Source of the DNA: an uncultured Prevotellaceae bacterium
Lineage (GTDB): Bacteria; Bacteroidota; Bacteroidia; Bacteroidales; Bacteroidaceae
Length of the DNA: 64,000 nucleotides
Assembly: GCA_900313615.1 (NCBI GenBank)
Contig: OMRP01000011.1
Span: forward strand, 1-64,000
Reading direction: 5' to 3'
The notes under the pieces: generated by a model
Seen by the model: the letters and a program-made list of their open reading frames with translations, nothing else
Databases searched by the model: none
Told to the model about the DNA's origin: nothing
Part shown: piece by piece, positions 32,370 through 41,629 of the stretch
Numbering within the stretch: position 1 is the first letter of the stretch
Layout: each line of letters opens with the position of its first letter
Made by a program: the position numbers and the translations under genes

Positions 32370-32816
32370 TTATTTGCATGGCATGGTATCATCGAGGGCA
32401 TACACGTTTAATCCTATCTCCGGGTCGAAGGTGCGTTCCACTACGGCACCATAATCTTCCACCACGAATTCGCCGGCACCGCTGACAGTAGCCGAGAGCA
32501 GGTGTCCGGCAATGGCGGAATAATCGCTGCGTCCGACGGTGACATGCAGGTGCAGGTATATCTCCCCGTCTTTGGTGGATATATTTCCTGTCAGGTTGGC
32601 TATCTCCATCTGCTCATGGTATTCCTTGTCTACGAATTGCTTGGTCGTGGGATCGAAGAAACGGAGTGTCAGTTGGTTGATGGCACCTAGACCGTTGATA
32701 ACCCCAGACGTGATATTTTTCTCACGGCAGAAGGTCATGAGCGCTGCCGCTATCTCCTGATGGTTGCAGATGCTCACTACATGGCGACCTCCGCTCACTT
32801 GTTTTGATGTATACAT
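32370..32816 (-). CDS. PPC-domain (DUF296) protein
   Basis: A protein of 148 residues starting MYTSKQVSGGRHVVSI. The whole length fits the PPC/DUF296 fold: ICNHQEIAAALMTFCREKNI, SGVINGLGAINQLTLRFFD, a metal-type LHLHVTVGR segment at about 97-105, and GHLLSATVSGAGEFVVED. In plants the domain accompanies AT-hooks and binds DNA; stand-alone bacterial members form trimers with a bound metal and their role is unclear. The longer frame from 32855 overlaps the promoter box. The gene stands alone. Confidence 0.88.
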   Translation of the reverse strand: MYTSKQVSGGRHVVSICNHQEIAAALMTFCREKNITSGVINGLGAINQLTLRFFDPTTKQFVDKEYHEQMEIANLTGNISTKDGEIYLHLHVTVGRSDYSAIAGHLLSATVSGAGEFVVEDYGAVVERTFDPEIGLNVYALDDTMPCK

Positions 32817-32852
32817 AATTATATAGTTTGATGCGACAATCAAAAATGATGG

Positions 32853-32860
32853 CAAATATA
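32853..32860 (-). promoter_or_regulatory. -7 box TATATTTG for the PPC-domain gene
   Basis: A minus-strand TAnnTTTG match, about 37 bases before the ATG at 32816. Confidence 0.55.
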
Positions 32861-33253
32861 GGGATTATCCATGGATAATGCAAAGAAAATGGATTTTTTC
32901 TCATAACCAAAAATACGTTATTGGAGTAGAGGAGTAAATTAGTTGTTAAAAGGTAGTAAGAAAACATTTTTTTCTTCAATCGCTGTCAATTTCTTGCTAA
33001 AAGCGCCATTTCTCTTAGAATTTTTGATTATTATGACTAGTTTTTTTGATATTTTTTTATTTTTTTCTTGGTGGTTTGTCAAAAAATGTGTAATATTGCA
33101 AAATCTAACGACCATATTCTGTAACCTAACATATTCAAGCAGTTTTTCCCTTCTTCATAGGGGATAGAGAAAAAGTCGCATAGTCATAAATATTATCATA
33201 CTTTTTAATTATATAATTTACAAATCTTTATAATAACCTAAAGCAGTTTGCTT
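32861..33253. other. AT-rich divergent intergenic region
   Basis: About 390 bases with no credible gene. It holds T-rich stretches near 33040-33065 and a near -7 match TAATATTG at 33091-33098 that could start a leader of about 150 bases for the surface protein. No stable hairpin or known riboswitch is apparent to me. Confidence 0.5.
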
Positions 33254-36200
33254 ATGAAAAAGCATCGATTACTATTCTTATGGCTCTCCCTGCTGCTATG
33301 CGCAGTGGGAGCGAGAGCAACTGAAGTACGTATCGGTGAAGGAACGGCTACAAATAGCTATCTCCCCACCAATGTGTACTATGGCTATTCATTATCGCAG
33401 CAGATTTACACTGCTGACGAGATTGGTATGGCGGGAACGATCAACAGCGTGGCCTTTACCTGCAATACAGGTGAGACGCGAACGCTAGACATCTACTTGG
33501 TGGCTACTGACAAAGCCTCTTTTGCTGATAACAACGAGTGGGTGACCGTAACAGCGGAGGACAAGGTGTTCAGCGGTTCTGTGAATTTCATAAGCAACGC
33601 TTGGACCACTATCGAATTCGATAAGTCGTTCGTCTATGACGGCAAGTCGAATGTGGTGTTGGTGGTTGATGACAACTCTAACTCATGGAAATCAAGTATC
33701 ACTTTCTTGTCTTTCAGTGCTACCAATCAGGCAATATACAAGTATAATGACACTACCAACTACGACCCGTTGGTGGCCACGACCGGGGGTACCGTTGCCT
33801 CTGCTAAGAATCAAGTGGTTTTCGATATCACGACCGGTGACGTTCCACCTTGCGATAAGCCCACGGGATTGACAGTAGACGGTATAACTACTAACAGCGC
33901 AGTCATCAGCTGGACTTCAGATGCGAGTGCCTTTAATTTGGAGTACAAACTCCAGACTGATGAGAACTGGATTAATGTTGATAACCCCTCAAGTCCCTAC
34001 ACACTTTCTGGCCTTACCCCTGGCAAGACCTATCAGGTGCGCGTACGTACAGACTGCGGTGATTCGCAGAGCGGTTGGACTACCACGTCCTTCACCACCT
34101 CTTTTGGTATCCCCTTCAGTGAGGAGTTTACAGGCACTAGCATCCCAACGGGATGGAAAATGTACACGGGGCTGCTCGAGAATGTGCTTGCAGGAACAGC
34201 AACACTCAATACTGCCTCTTCCGGATGGGCCTTTGGTACAGGAAACGGTGTGTTCGACAGCCATGTCCGTGTGAACATCTACGGAACCTCATGCCAGAAA
34301 TGGCTTGTTACACCCGTGATGAATGTTGACATTGACACGCAGTTGTCCTTCGACGTGGCCTATACGGCCTATAGTGGCACTGGGGCTGCAGCCCAAACGA
34401 CAGGTGCAGATGACAAGTTCACAGTGCTTATCTCAACCGATGAAGGTGCCACATGGACGATTCTTCGTCAGTGGGACAATGCAGGTTCGGAATATGTTCT
34501 TAACAACATCGCTACAACGGGTGAATCGGTAGCCATTGATCTTGCTGCCTATACAGGACAAAGCATCTGCGTGGCATTCTATGCTGAGTCCACTGCTAGC
34601 AATGCTGACAACAACCTCCATATCGACAATGTACTCATTGATGAACCGCCTTCATGTGCCAAGCCTACGGGCCTTGCTGTCAGCGATGTGACGAACGTTA
34701 GTGCTACATTTACATGGGATGTTGTGGAAGGCACACAATACAACTTGCGCTATATCGGTGCCGAAGATACCGACTATACTGTGGTGGAGGGTGTGACAAG
34801 TCCTTTCGCTCTGAATACGCTTGACGCTGGTATGATTTATGAGGTACAGGTGCAAACCGACTGCGGTGACTCGCAGAGCGAATGGAGCAAAGCTGTTAAC
34901 TTCACTACAGAATTGTGTGCTCCGGAAGACCAGTGTGAGATTAGTTATGAGTTGACCGATAGTTATGGAGATGGATGGAATGGAAATGCCATCAGCATTG
35001 TGGACAAAGAAACTGGTGTACAAGTGGCCAACTTGACAATTGCTTCAGGAGGGTCAGCCTCTGGCAGTGTGGCTCTCTGCAACGGACGAACCTATACCTT
35101 CAAATGGGTGTCGGGGTCCTATTCTAACGAGTGTTCATATGTCTTCCTAGATGTCAATGGTGAAGAAATCATTAGTGGTTCAGACGTTTTGGCAGACAAA
35201 GATTACACGATGGACTGCACCGTCAATTCCTGCAAGACGCCAAAGAATGTAACAGTGACGACTGTAGGTCCGAATTCCGCCACTCTGAGCTGGACAGCCG
35301 ATGAGGAGCAAAGCGCATGGGAGATTGTCTACTCTACCGATGCAGAGTTTGATCCCGATACTGCTACGCCTGTGGCAGCTGACAGCAATCCGTTTGAATT
35401 AACCGGTCTTGATGTGGAGACCACCTATTATGCTTATGTGCGCGGCGTTTGCAGCAGCGATAGCCACAGCAAGTGGAGTGACGTGGTGACCTTCACCACC
35501 ACCGAGGCATGCCCCGCTCCCACCGACCTGGCAGTAGATCCCCAACATAACTCAGCCACCATCAGTTGGACAGGTTATAGCGAAAGTTACATCTTGCAAT
35601 ATAGACCATCGGCTAAGGGTGAAGTTTCATTTGCCGACGACTTTGAGAATGGACTTGACAACTGGACGGTTCTCATTAACGGCGGAGGCAACGGTTGGAG
35701 GATTACCGATGCAAGCCAATTTACAGATGGAAGTAACCACAGCGGAAATGCAGTGGTCATGACAAGAAGTTGGGAAGGCAATGCTACAGGTGGTGTGAAT
35801 GCAGACAATTGGCTCATCTCCCCGATGGTTGATTTGGGTGGTACCCTAGAATATTGGGCAAGGGGCGATGGAACAGAAGAATATTCCGAAACCTATTCGA
35901 TTTTGGTTTCCACCCGGGGAACGGACCCCAATGACTTCGAGAATATCATTACATTCTCCACCAATCCGGCTACATGGGAAAAAGTGACTGTCGACCTTAG
36001 TGCATACGAAGGAGAAGGCTACATCGCATTCCACCATGAAGATTATGACAAGGATTTCCTCTGGATAGACGATGTCAAGATTTATGGACCTTCAGACAAA
36101 GAGGAAGAGTGGATTACTATGACCACCGAGGAGACGAGCGTGGAAATCACAGGTTTGGAGATTGGTACCGACTATGAATATCAGGTACAAGGCGTTTGCG

Positions 36201-37837
36201 ATGGCACGCCTGGCACTTTGTCTGCCATCAACACCTTCACCACGCTTGACGAGAGCACCAAGATTTTTGTAAGTGATGGTTTCTGGGATGAGGATGACAA
36301 TTGGTTCCCCTTCGGCGTACCGACAGGCACAGAGGATGTGATCGTCAGAGCGATAGCATCGATTCCCGTAGGTTTCCTGGCCAAGGCCAAAACAGTGACC
36401 ATCGAAGAGGGAGGCTCCATTATCATCTATGATGGCGGCCAACTCAAACATTCTTCTGAAGAAGCTGTAGCGGTGACACTCGAGAAGGACTTCTTTGGCT
36501 ACGGCGACAACAAGGAGGCCAATCAATACTATCTCGTCGGTCCGGTAAGCGATGTAGATCCCTCTGATGTGCAAGGTTTGCTCGAGGGCAACTACGACTT
36601 CTACCAATTCGACAGCACCCAACCGCTGGAGTGGAGGAGTTATGACGAAGCCGCATTCAGCATGGTCCAGAGCAAAGGTTATCTCTATGCAAACCAGGAG
36701 CAAGGGCATCTGAGGTATACCGGTGAATCCGTTAAGAACGACTTAGGATATGGTTATATCAAATATTCTCCAGTCGAGTACACCGCCTCGGATGACGACT
36801 ACAACGGATGGGTGTTGTTCAGTAACCCATTCACCTGCAACATGGAGGTGGCATTTGCAACGTATGATAATGGATGGTCCTTGGAACCCTCCACGTTCTA
36901 TAAGATGAACGCTGATGGCGACAGCTTCGACATCTATCAGGATTTCACAGCCCTTGCCCCGGGTGAGGCGGCATTCATAAAGATCGATAAGGAAGGTTAT
37001 GTCCTCTTCTTCTCTGAAGTATACTTAAACGAAAACGGTGAAGGTGATGTGAGCCTTGAAGACTATTCTCCTATTGGCTCTACCATGTTCCCATTCCTGC
37101 CCAAGCATGATGTTACAGGCGACCAGGATGCCAACTTGCCGCTCGAAGATGCCAGTTATGACAACAGTACTATTTTGGCTGACCTCAACACTGAAGCAGC
37201 ACCTGTGGTTCTCAATGGGCGCACGCTTTACCGCGACACGAAGTGGAACACCATCTGTCTGCCGTTCAACGTGACGCTCGAAGGAAGCATTCTTGAAGGT
37301 GCCATCGTGAAGCCACTTGCAGATGCCATTGTGACAGACAAACATGTGAGCCTGATCTTCGGCGACGCTGTAGATGCGATTGAGGCCGGCGTGCCTTACA
37401 TCATCAAGTGGGAGGAAGCAGGCGAGGACATAGTGAACCCGAGTTTCGGATGGGTGACCATCCAAGGGGACGAGCCAGAGCCTCTTGACTTTGCCAGCGG
37501 TCAGGTGAAGTTCATCGGTTACTACGATGCCTTCGACATCACTGCCGACGACTCTGACATCTGGTACATGAAGTCTGACAACACGCTGACGCACACCGCT
37601 AAGCCTCGCACGCTGAAAGCGTTCCGCACCTACTTCCAACTCTCTGAAGAGTTGTCGTCTGGCGTGAACTCGTTCAGCATCGACTTCGGCGACGGCGAGA
37701 CCTCCACGGGCATCACCGAGATAGCCGACAGTTCCGCTCCCGAGGGCTACTTCAACCTGCAGGGTGTGAAGTTCGACAATGCTCCGAAGCAGAAAGGCGT
37801 GTATATTGTGAACGGCAAGAAGGTCGTGGTTAAGTAA
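33254..37837 (+). CDS. Large secreted adhesin-like surface protein with fibronectin III domains
   Basis: A protein of 1,527 residues with signal peptide MKKHRLLFLWLSLLLCAVGARA. In order: an N-terminal beta region (23-198); fibronectin type III at ~200-283; a cleaved-adhesin/MAM-like domain at ~285-465; fibronectin III at ~468-552; a beta module with SYGDGWNGN at ~555-655; fibronectin III at ~660-748; a fourth fibronectin III starting at ~753 and interrupted by a second adhesin-like domain at ~793-945; then beta-rich stretches including DTKWNTICLPFNVTL near 1320. The C-terminus (YFNLQGVKF ... KGVYIVNGKKVVVK) is the tail found on many Prevotella exported proteins, consistent with type IX sorting. 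ATG 33254 begins the signal; a TTG two codons earlier is less likely. Confidence 0.88.
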   Translation: MKKHRLLFLWLSLLLCAVGARATEVRIGEGTATNSYLPTNVYYGYSLSQQIYTADEIGMAGTINSVAFTCNTGETRTLDIYLVATDKASFADNNEWVTVTAEDKVFSGSVNFISNAWTTIEFDKSFVYDGKSNVVLVVDDNSNSWKSSITFLSFSATNQAIYKYNDTTNYDPLVATTGGTVASAKNQVVFDITTGDVPPCDKPTGLTVDGITTNSAVISWTSDASAFNLEYKLQTDENWINVDNPSSPYTLSGLTPGKTYQVRVRTDCGDSQSGWTTTSFTTSFGIPFSEEFTGTSIPTGWKMYTGLLENVLAGTATLNTASSGWAFGTGNGVFDSHVRVNIYGTSCQKWLVTPVMNVDIDTQLSFDVAYTAYSGTGAAAQTTGADDKFTVLISTDEGATWTILRQWDNAGSEYVLNNIATTGESVAIDLAAYTGQSICVAFYAESTASNADNNLHIDNVLIDEPPSCAKPTGLAVSDVTNVSATFTWDVVEGTQYNLRYIGAEDTDYTVVEGVTSPFALNTLDAGMIYEVQVQTDCGDSQSEWSKAVNFTTELCAPEDQCEISYELTDSYGDGWNGNAISIVDKETGVQVANLTIASGGSASGSVALCNGRTYTFKWVSGSYSNECSYVFLDVNGEEIISGSDVLADKDYTMDCTVNSCKTPKNVTVTTVGPNSATLSWTADEEQSAWEIVYSTDAEFDPDTATPVAADSNPFELTGLDVETTYYAYVRGVCSSDSHSKWSDVVTFTTTEACPAPTDLAVDPQHNSATISWTGYSESYILQYRPSAKGEVSFADDFENGLDNWTVLINGGGNGWRITDASQFTDGSNHSGNAVVMTRSWEGNATGGVNADNWLISPMVDLGGTLEYWARGDGTEEYSETYSILVSTRGTDPNDFENIITFSTNPATWEKVTVDLSAYEGEGYIAFHHEDYDKDFLWIDDVKIYGPSDKEEEWITMTTEETSVEITGLEIGTDYEYQVQGVCDGTPGTLSAINTFTTLDESTKIFVSDGFWDEDDNWFPFGVPTGTEDVIVRAIASIPVGFLAKAKTVTIEEGGSIIIYDGGQLKHSSEEAVAVTLEKDFFGYGDNKEANQYYLVGPVSDVDPSDVQGLLEGNYDFYQFDSTQPLEWRSYDEAAFSMVQSKGYLYANQEQGHLRYTGESVKNDLGYGYIKYSPVEYTASDDDYNGWVLFSNPFTCNMEVAFATYDNGWSLEPSTFYKMNADGDSFDIYQDFTALAPGEAAFIKIDKEGYVLFFSEVYLNENGEGDVSLEDYSPIGSTMFPFLPKHDVTGDQDANLPLEDASYDNSTILADLNTEAAPVVLNGRTLYRDTKWNTICLPFNVTLEGSILEGAIVKPLADAIVTDKHVSLIFGDAVDAIEAGVPYIIKWEEAGEDIVNPSFGWVTIQGDEPEPLDFASGQVKFIGYYDAFDITADDSDIWYMKSDNTLTHTAKPRTLKAFRTYFQLSEELSSGVNSFSIDFGDGETSTGITEIADSSAPEGYFNLQGVKFDNAPKQKGVYIVNGKKVVVK

Positions 37838-37861
37838 TCATCTTAAAGAAAGGAAACAGTC

Positions 37862-38068
37862 ATGAAAAAGATAGAAACAGACATTCGTGAGTATATCCGC
37901 CCGATGGCCAAGTTCGTCACCGTGGGCACGCTGTCGGACACCATGGACGGCGATGATTGGACCATCTCCGCCGGCGACGACGACATCCACAATGACCCCA
38001 ATCCCGACGATGACGACGACGACAACCGCGCCAACTACTTCAACGCCTGGGACGACATGCTTCTCTGA
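37862..38068 (+). CDS. Small acidic protein following the surface protein
   Basis: A protein of 68 residues starting MKKIETDIREYIRPMAKFVTV. It has no signal peptide or membrane segment. The C-terminal half is strikingly acidic (DDWTISAGDDDIHNDPNPDDDDDD) and ends NYFNAWDDMLL. It begins 24 bases after the stop of the 1,527-residue surface protein and has AAAGGA upstream of its ATG, so it is probably the second gene of that transcript; a strong terminator follows. I do not recognise a family. A precursor-like or calcium-binding peptide can be imagined, but nothing here proves either. Confidence 0.65.
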   Translation: MKKIETDIREYIRPMAKFVTVGTLSDTMDGDDWTISAGDDDIHNDPNPDDDDDDNRANYFNAWDDMLL

Positions 38069-38115
38069 TTTTTCCCTCTCCCCAATACCCCTTCTCTGTA
38101 TGGAGGGGAGTGGGG
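38069..38115. repeat. GC-rich palindrome copy after the small acidic gene
   Basis: CCCCAATACCCCT pairs imperfectly with AGGGGAGTGGGG around a TTCTCTGTATGG loop. It resembles the CCTCCC-GGGAGG family of the window and precedes the main terminator. Confidence 0.55.
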
Positions 38116-38133
38116 ATGGCTTGACACATAATT

Positions 38134-38173
38134 CTCTCCCCCGCCTCATCGCAAGGCGAGGGAGAGTTTTTTT
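38134..38173 (+). terminator. Rho-independent terminator of the surface-protein operon
   Basis: CTCTCCC (38134-38140) pairs with GGGAGAG (38160-38166), extended by GCCT/AGGC, and is followed by seven Ts. Confidence 0.9.
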
Positions 38174-38344
38174 GCTTTCATCTTTGTGATATTTGGCGTG
38201 AAAATGTAATAGCGTAGAACTTTTTGTTATAAAAATGCATTAAATTGCAATAATTGTGCCAAAAGTGAATTTTTATGCTAAAAGATTTTGCCATGTCAAG
38301 ATTATTTAAGACCTTTGCAGGCATATTTGAGGGAATAGTTAAAA
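38174..38344. other. AT-rich intergenic stretch
   Basis: Between the terminator and the minisatellite before korA. No gene, no clear full TAnnTTTG match; CCTTTG at about 38311 and ATTTG at about 38326 are only partial. Confidence 0.5.
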
Positions 38345-38349
38345 GTGAA

Positions 38350-38556
38350 AAGTGAATAATCTATTAGGAGTGAAGGAGTGGAAGGAGTGAGAGGAGTGAA
38401 GACAAATGTCCATTAAATTGAAGGGAAGAGTGAATAATCTATTAGGAGTGAAGGAGTGAGAGGAGTGAAGACAAGTGTCCGTTAAATTGAAGGGAAGAGT
38501 GAAAAATCTTTTTGGAGTGAAGGAGTGGAAGGAGTGAGAGGAGTGAAGACAAGTGT
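38350..38556. repeat. Three-copy ~70-76 bp tandem repeat upstream of korA
   Basis: Copies at 38350-38425 (76 bp), 38426-38494 (69 bp, missing one GAAGGAGTG) and 38495-38556 (partial). Each holds AGAGTGAATAATCT, then several GGAGTGA/GGAGTGG units and GACAAGTGTCC with TTAAATTGAAGGG. The tract ends about 100 bases before korA. Confidence 0.9.
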
Positions 38557-38656
38557 AGAATGAGCGAAGCAATGTTTTAACTTCATTTTTAATACGTATT
38601 TAAGAGAATTAACTTCTAAATATATATAGTAACAATCACGAAAATCAAAATCAGTT

Positions 38657-40501
38657 ATGGCTGAAGCATTGGAAGTGAAAGAATTGGAACAAGTAGTAGT
38701 CCGCTTCTCGGGCGATTCCGGCGATGGTATGCAGTTGGCCGGAAACATTTTCTCTACCGTGTCGGCATCGGTGGGCAACGGCATATCGACGTTTCCCGAC
38801 TATCCCGCCGACATCCGCGCCCCGCAAGGGTCGCTTACGGGAGTAAGCGGTTTTCAGGTGCATATCGGCTCGGGTAAGGTCTATACCCCCGGTGACAAGT
38901 GTGATGTGTTGGTGGCGATGAACGCCGCCGCGTTGAAGACACAGTACCGTTTTGCCAAACCGCAGGCCACTATCATCATCGATACCGACTCCTTCGGTCC
39001 CAACGACCTGAAGAAGGCTCAGTTCGCCACACCCGACTACCTGGGTGAGATGGGTATCGACCCCGACCGTGTGGTGCAGTGTCCCTTGACGTCGATGGTG
39101 AAAGACTGTTTGGCTGACAGCGGGATGGACAATAAGGCCATCCTCAAGTGCCGTAACATGTTCGCTTTGGGATTGGTTTGTTGGCTCTTCAACCGCGACC
39201 TGAATCTGGTGAACAATTTCCTGCGTGAGAAATTCGCCAAGAAACCTGCCATCGCCGAGAGTAATATCAAGGTGGTTCAGGCTGGCTACGACTATGGCCA
39301 TAACGTACATGCCTCAGTTCCAGCTACCTATCGTATCGAGTCAAAAGAGAAGGTGGCAGGACGATATATGGACATCACTGGCAACAAAGCCACAGCTTAC
39401 GGTCTGATTGCCGCCGCCGAGAAAGCGGGACTTAAGCTCTTCCTCGGTTCGTATCCCATCACCCCAGCCACCGACATCCTGCATGAATTGTCGAAGCATA
39501 AGTCGTTGGGCGTGATGACCGTGCAGTGTGAAGACGAGATATCGGGCGCAGCAAGCGCCATCGGTGCGGCCTTTGCCGGTGCCTTGGCCGCCACGTCGAC
39601 ATCTGGACCAGGTATCTGCTTGAAGTCGGAAGCCATGAACCTCGCAGTGATTGACGAGTTGCCGTTGGTTATCATCGACGTGCAGCGTGGCGGTCCCTCC
39701 ACAGGACTGCCCACGAAGAGCGAGCAGACCGACCTATTGCAGGTGCTCTATGGCCGTAACGGCGAGTCGCCGATGCCCGTCATCGCCGCTACGTCGCCGA
39801 CCAACTGTTTCGATGCCGCCTATGCAGCTGCAAAAATGGCACTTGAGCATCTCACACCCGTGGTGCTGCTCACCGATGCTTTCGTGGCCAATGGTTCCGC
39901 CGCATGGAAACTGCCATCGATGGCAGAATTGCCAGAGATTCATCCCCACTATGTCACGCCGGAGATGAAAGACAACTATACTCCGTATTTCCGCGACGAG
40001 GAGTCGTTGGTGCGCTACTGGGCCATCCCTGGCCAGGAGGGCTACACCCATATCCTTGGCGGTTTAGAGAAGGACGGCAAGACCGGCGCCATCAGCACTG
40101 ACCCCGAAAACCACGACTTGATGTGTCGTCTACGTGCCGACAAAGTGGCGCGAATTGCCGTGCCCGACTTGCAGGTGGAAGGTGATGTTGACGACGCAGA
40201 ACTGCTCATCGTTGGCTTCGGTGGTACCTATGGCCATCTCTATTCTGCCATGGATGCACTCCGTGCGAAGGGACACAAGGTGGCTCACGCCCACTTCGAG
40301 TTCATCAACCCGTTGCCCGCCAACGCCGCTGAGGTGTTGAAGAGATATCCGAAGGTGGTGGTGGCAGAACAGAACCTCGGTCAGTTGGCCGCTTATCTGC
40401 GCACCAAGGTCGATGGTTTTGTGCCCTATCAGTTCAACCAGGTGAAAGGTCAACCGTTCGTGGTGGCAGAACTAACAGCCTATTTTGAGACTTTATTATA
40501 A
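38657..40501 (+). CDS. korA: 2-oxoacid:ferredoxin oxidoreductase, fused gamma-alpha subunit
   Basis: A protein of 614 residues. The N-terminal gamma domain (about 12-190; RFSGDSGDGMQLAGNIF) is fused to the alpha domain (about 210-610; GSYPITPATDILHELS, ATSTSGPGICLKSEAMNLAVIDELP). With the beta subunit next door it oxidizes a 2-oxoacid, most likely 2-oxoglutarate, to its CoA ester while reducing ferredoxin; anaerobes also run it in reverse. The beta gene starts 48 bases downstream. The 2-oxoglutarate call rests on the KorA-type gamma-alpha order; pyruvate or branched-chain acids are less likely. Confidence 0.9.
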   Translation: MAEALEVKELEQVVVRFSGDSGDGMQLAGNIFSTVSASVGNGISTFPDYPADIRAPQGSLTGVSGFQVHIGSGKVYTPGDKCDVLVAMNAAALKTQYRFAKPQATIIIDTDSFGPNDLKKAQFATPDYLGEMGIDPDRVVQCPLTSMVKDCLADSGMDNKAILKCRNMFALGLVCWLFNRDLNLVNNFLREKFAKKPAIAESNIKVVQAGYDYGHNVHASVPATYRIESKEKVAGRYMDITGNKATAYGLIAAAEKAGLKLFLGSYPITPATDILHELSKHKSLGVMTVQCEDEISGAASAIGAAFAGALAATSTSGPGICLKSEAMNLAVIDELPLVIIDVQRGGPSTGLPTKSEQTDLLQVLYGRNGESPMPVIAATSPTNCFDAAYAAAKMALEHLTPVVLLTDAFVANGSAAWKLPSMAELPEIHPHYVTPEMKDNYTPYFRDEESLVRYWAIPGQEGYTHILGGLEKDGKTGAISTDPENHDLMCRLRADKVARIAVPDLQVEGDVDDAELLIVGFGGTYGHLYSAMDALRAKGHKVAHAHFEFINPLPANAAEVLKRYPKVVVAEQNLGQLAAYLRTKVDGFVPYQFNQVKGQPFVVAELTAYFETLL

Positions 40502-40548
40502 TAAAACTACGACTTTCTAGTCATTTGTAGTAAAAAGAAGTTTGAAAT

Positions 40549-41559
40549 ATGAAAGAGTACAGTGTTTCCGATTATAAAAAAGGGCAACCGCGTTGGTGTC
40601 CGGGTTGTGGCGACCATTTCTTCCTCGCCTCACTGCATAAAGCCATGGCCGAAGTGGGCGTGGCGCCCCATGAGATGGCTGTCATCTCGGGCATCGGCTG
40701 TTCAAGCCGTCTACCCTATTATGTCAATACATACGCCATGCAGACCATTCACGGTCGTGCGGCAGCTATCGCCACAGGTGCGAAGGTAGTAAACCCCAAC
40801 CTTACCGTCTGGCAGGTGTCAGGCGACGGTGACGGTCTTGCCATTGGTGGCAATCACTTCATTCACGCCATGCGCCGTAATATCGACCTGAACATGATAT
40901 TGCTCAACAACCGCATCTACGGTCTGACGAAAGGACAGTATTCGCCCACCAGCCCCCGTGGCTTCGTGTCAAAGTCCAGTCCTTACGGCACCGTAGAAGA
41001 TCCTTTCCGTCCCGCGGAGTTGTGTTTTGGCGCCCGTGGCCGATTTTTTGCACGTGCCGTGGCCACCGATGCACAGGGCACCGTAGATATTCTCAAGGCC
41101 GCTTATGAGCACAAAGGAGCCGCGGTGTGCGAAATTTTGCAGAACTGCGTCATCTTTAACAATGGCACACACGACTGCGTGTACAACAAAGAAGGCCGTA
41201 AGAAGAACGCCATCTATGTTCGTCATGGTGAGAAACTCATTTTTGGCGAGAACGATGAGTATGGCTTGGTGCAGGACGGTTTCGGTCTGAAAGTGGTGAA
41301 GATTGGTGAGGATGGCTATACCCTCGACGATATCCTTGTGCATGATGCCCATTGTGAGGACAATACCCTGCAACTGAAACTGGCCATGATGGATCCAGAG
41401 AACGGTTTCCCCGTGGCGCTTGGTGTCATCCGCGATGTGGAGGCTCCCACTTACGATGCTGCCGTGCATGCTCAGATAGAGCAGGTGAGCGCCCAGAAGA
41501 AATACCACAACTTCGAGGAGCTGCTCATGACCAACGACACTTGGGAGGTCGTAGGTTGA
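40549..41559 (+). CDS. korB: 2-oxoacid:ferredoxin oxidoreductase beta subunit
   Basis: A protein of 336 residues that holds thiamine diphosphate and an iron-sulfur cluster. CPGCGDHFF at about 16-24 supplies cluster cysteines, and the TPP motif begins GDGDGLAIGGNH near 90, ending with LNNRIYGLTKGQYSPTS. It forms the working enzyme with korA directly upstream. The length and the C-terminal region (VALGVIRDVEAPTYD) agree with KorB. A terminator follows. Confidence 0.92.
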   Translation: MKEYSVSDYKKGQPRWCPGCGDHFFLASLHKAMAEVGVAPHEMAVISGIGCSSRLPYYVNTYAMQTIHGRAAAIATGAKVVNPNLTVWQVSGDGDGLAIGGNHFIHAMRRNIDLNMILLNNRIYGLTKGQYSPTSPRGFVSKSSPYGTVEDPFRPAELCFGARGRFFARAVATDAQGTVDILKAAYEHKGAAVCEILQNCVIFNNGTHDCVYNKEGRKKNAIYVRHGEKLIFGENDEYGLVQDGFGLKVVKIGEDGYTLDDILVHDAHCEDNTLQLKLAMMDPENGFPVALGVIRDVEAPTYDAAVHAQIEQVSAQKKYHNFEELLMTNDTWEVVG

Positions 41560-41572
41560 ACATTGAAAATTT

Positions 41573-41613
41573 AAAAAATGGACATTGAAATCAGCTTCAA
41601 TGTCCATTTTTTG
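41573..41613. terminator. Terminator between korB and upp
   Basis: AAAAAATGGACATTGAA (41573-41589) pairs perfectly with TTCAATGTCCATTTTTT (41596-41612). It can work in both directions for the convergent genes. Confidence 0.92.
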
Positions 41614-41629
41614 TTTTAATACCCAAAGA

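Noticed and set aside
38350-38556. CRISPR-like array
   Set aside because: Units are contiguous, without unique spacers, and there are no cas genes.
38339-38572. An open frame on the minus strand with repeated CLHSSHSF units
   Set aside because: It is the translation of the 70-76 bp minisatellite. The copies differ in length and one is not a multiple of three, so the protein repeat is a by-product.
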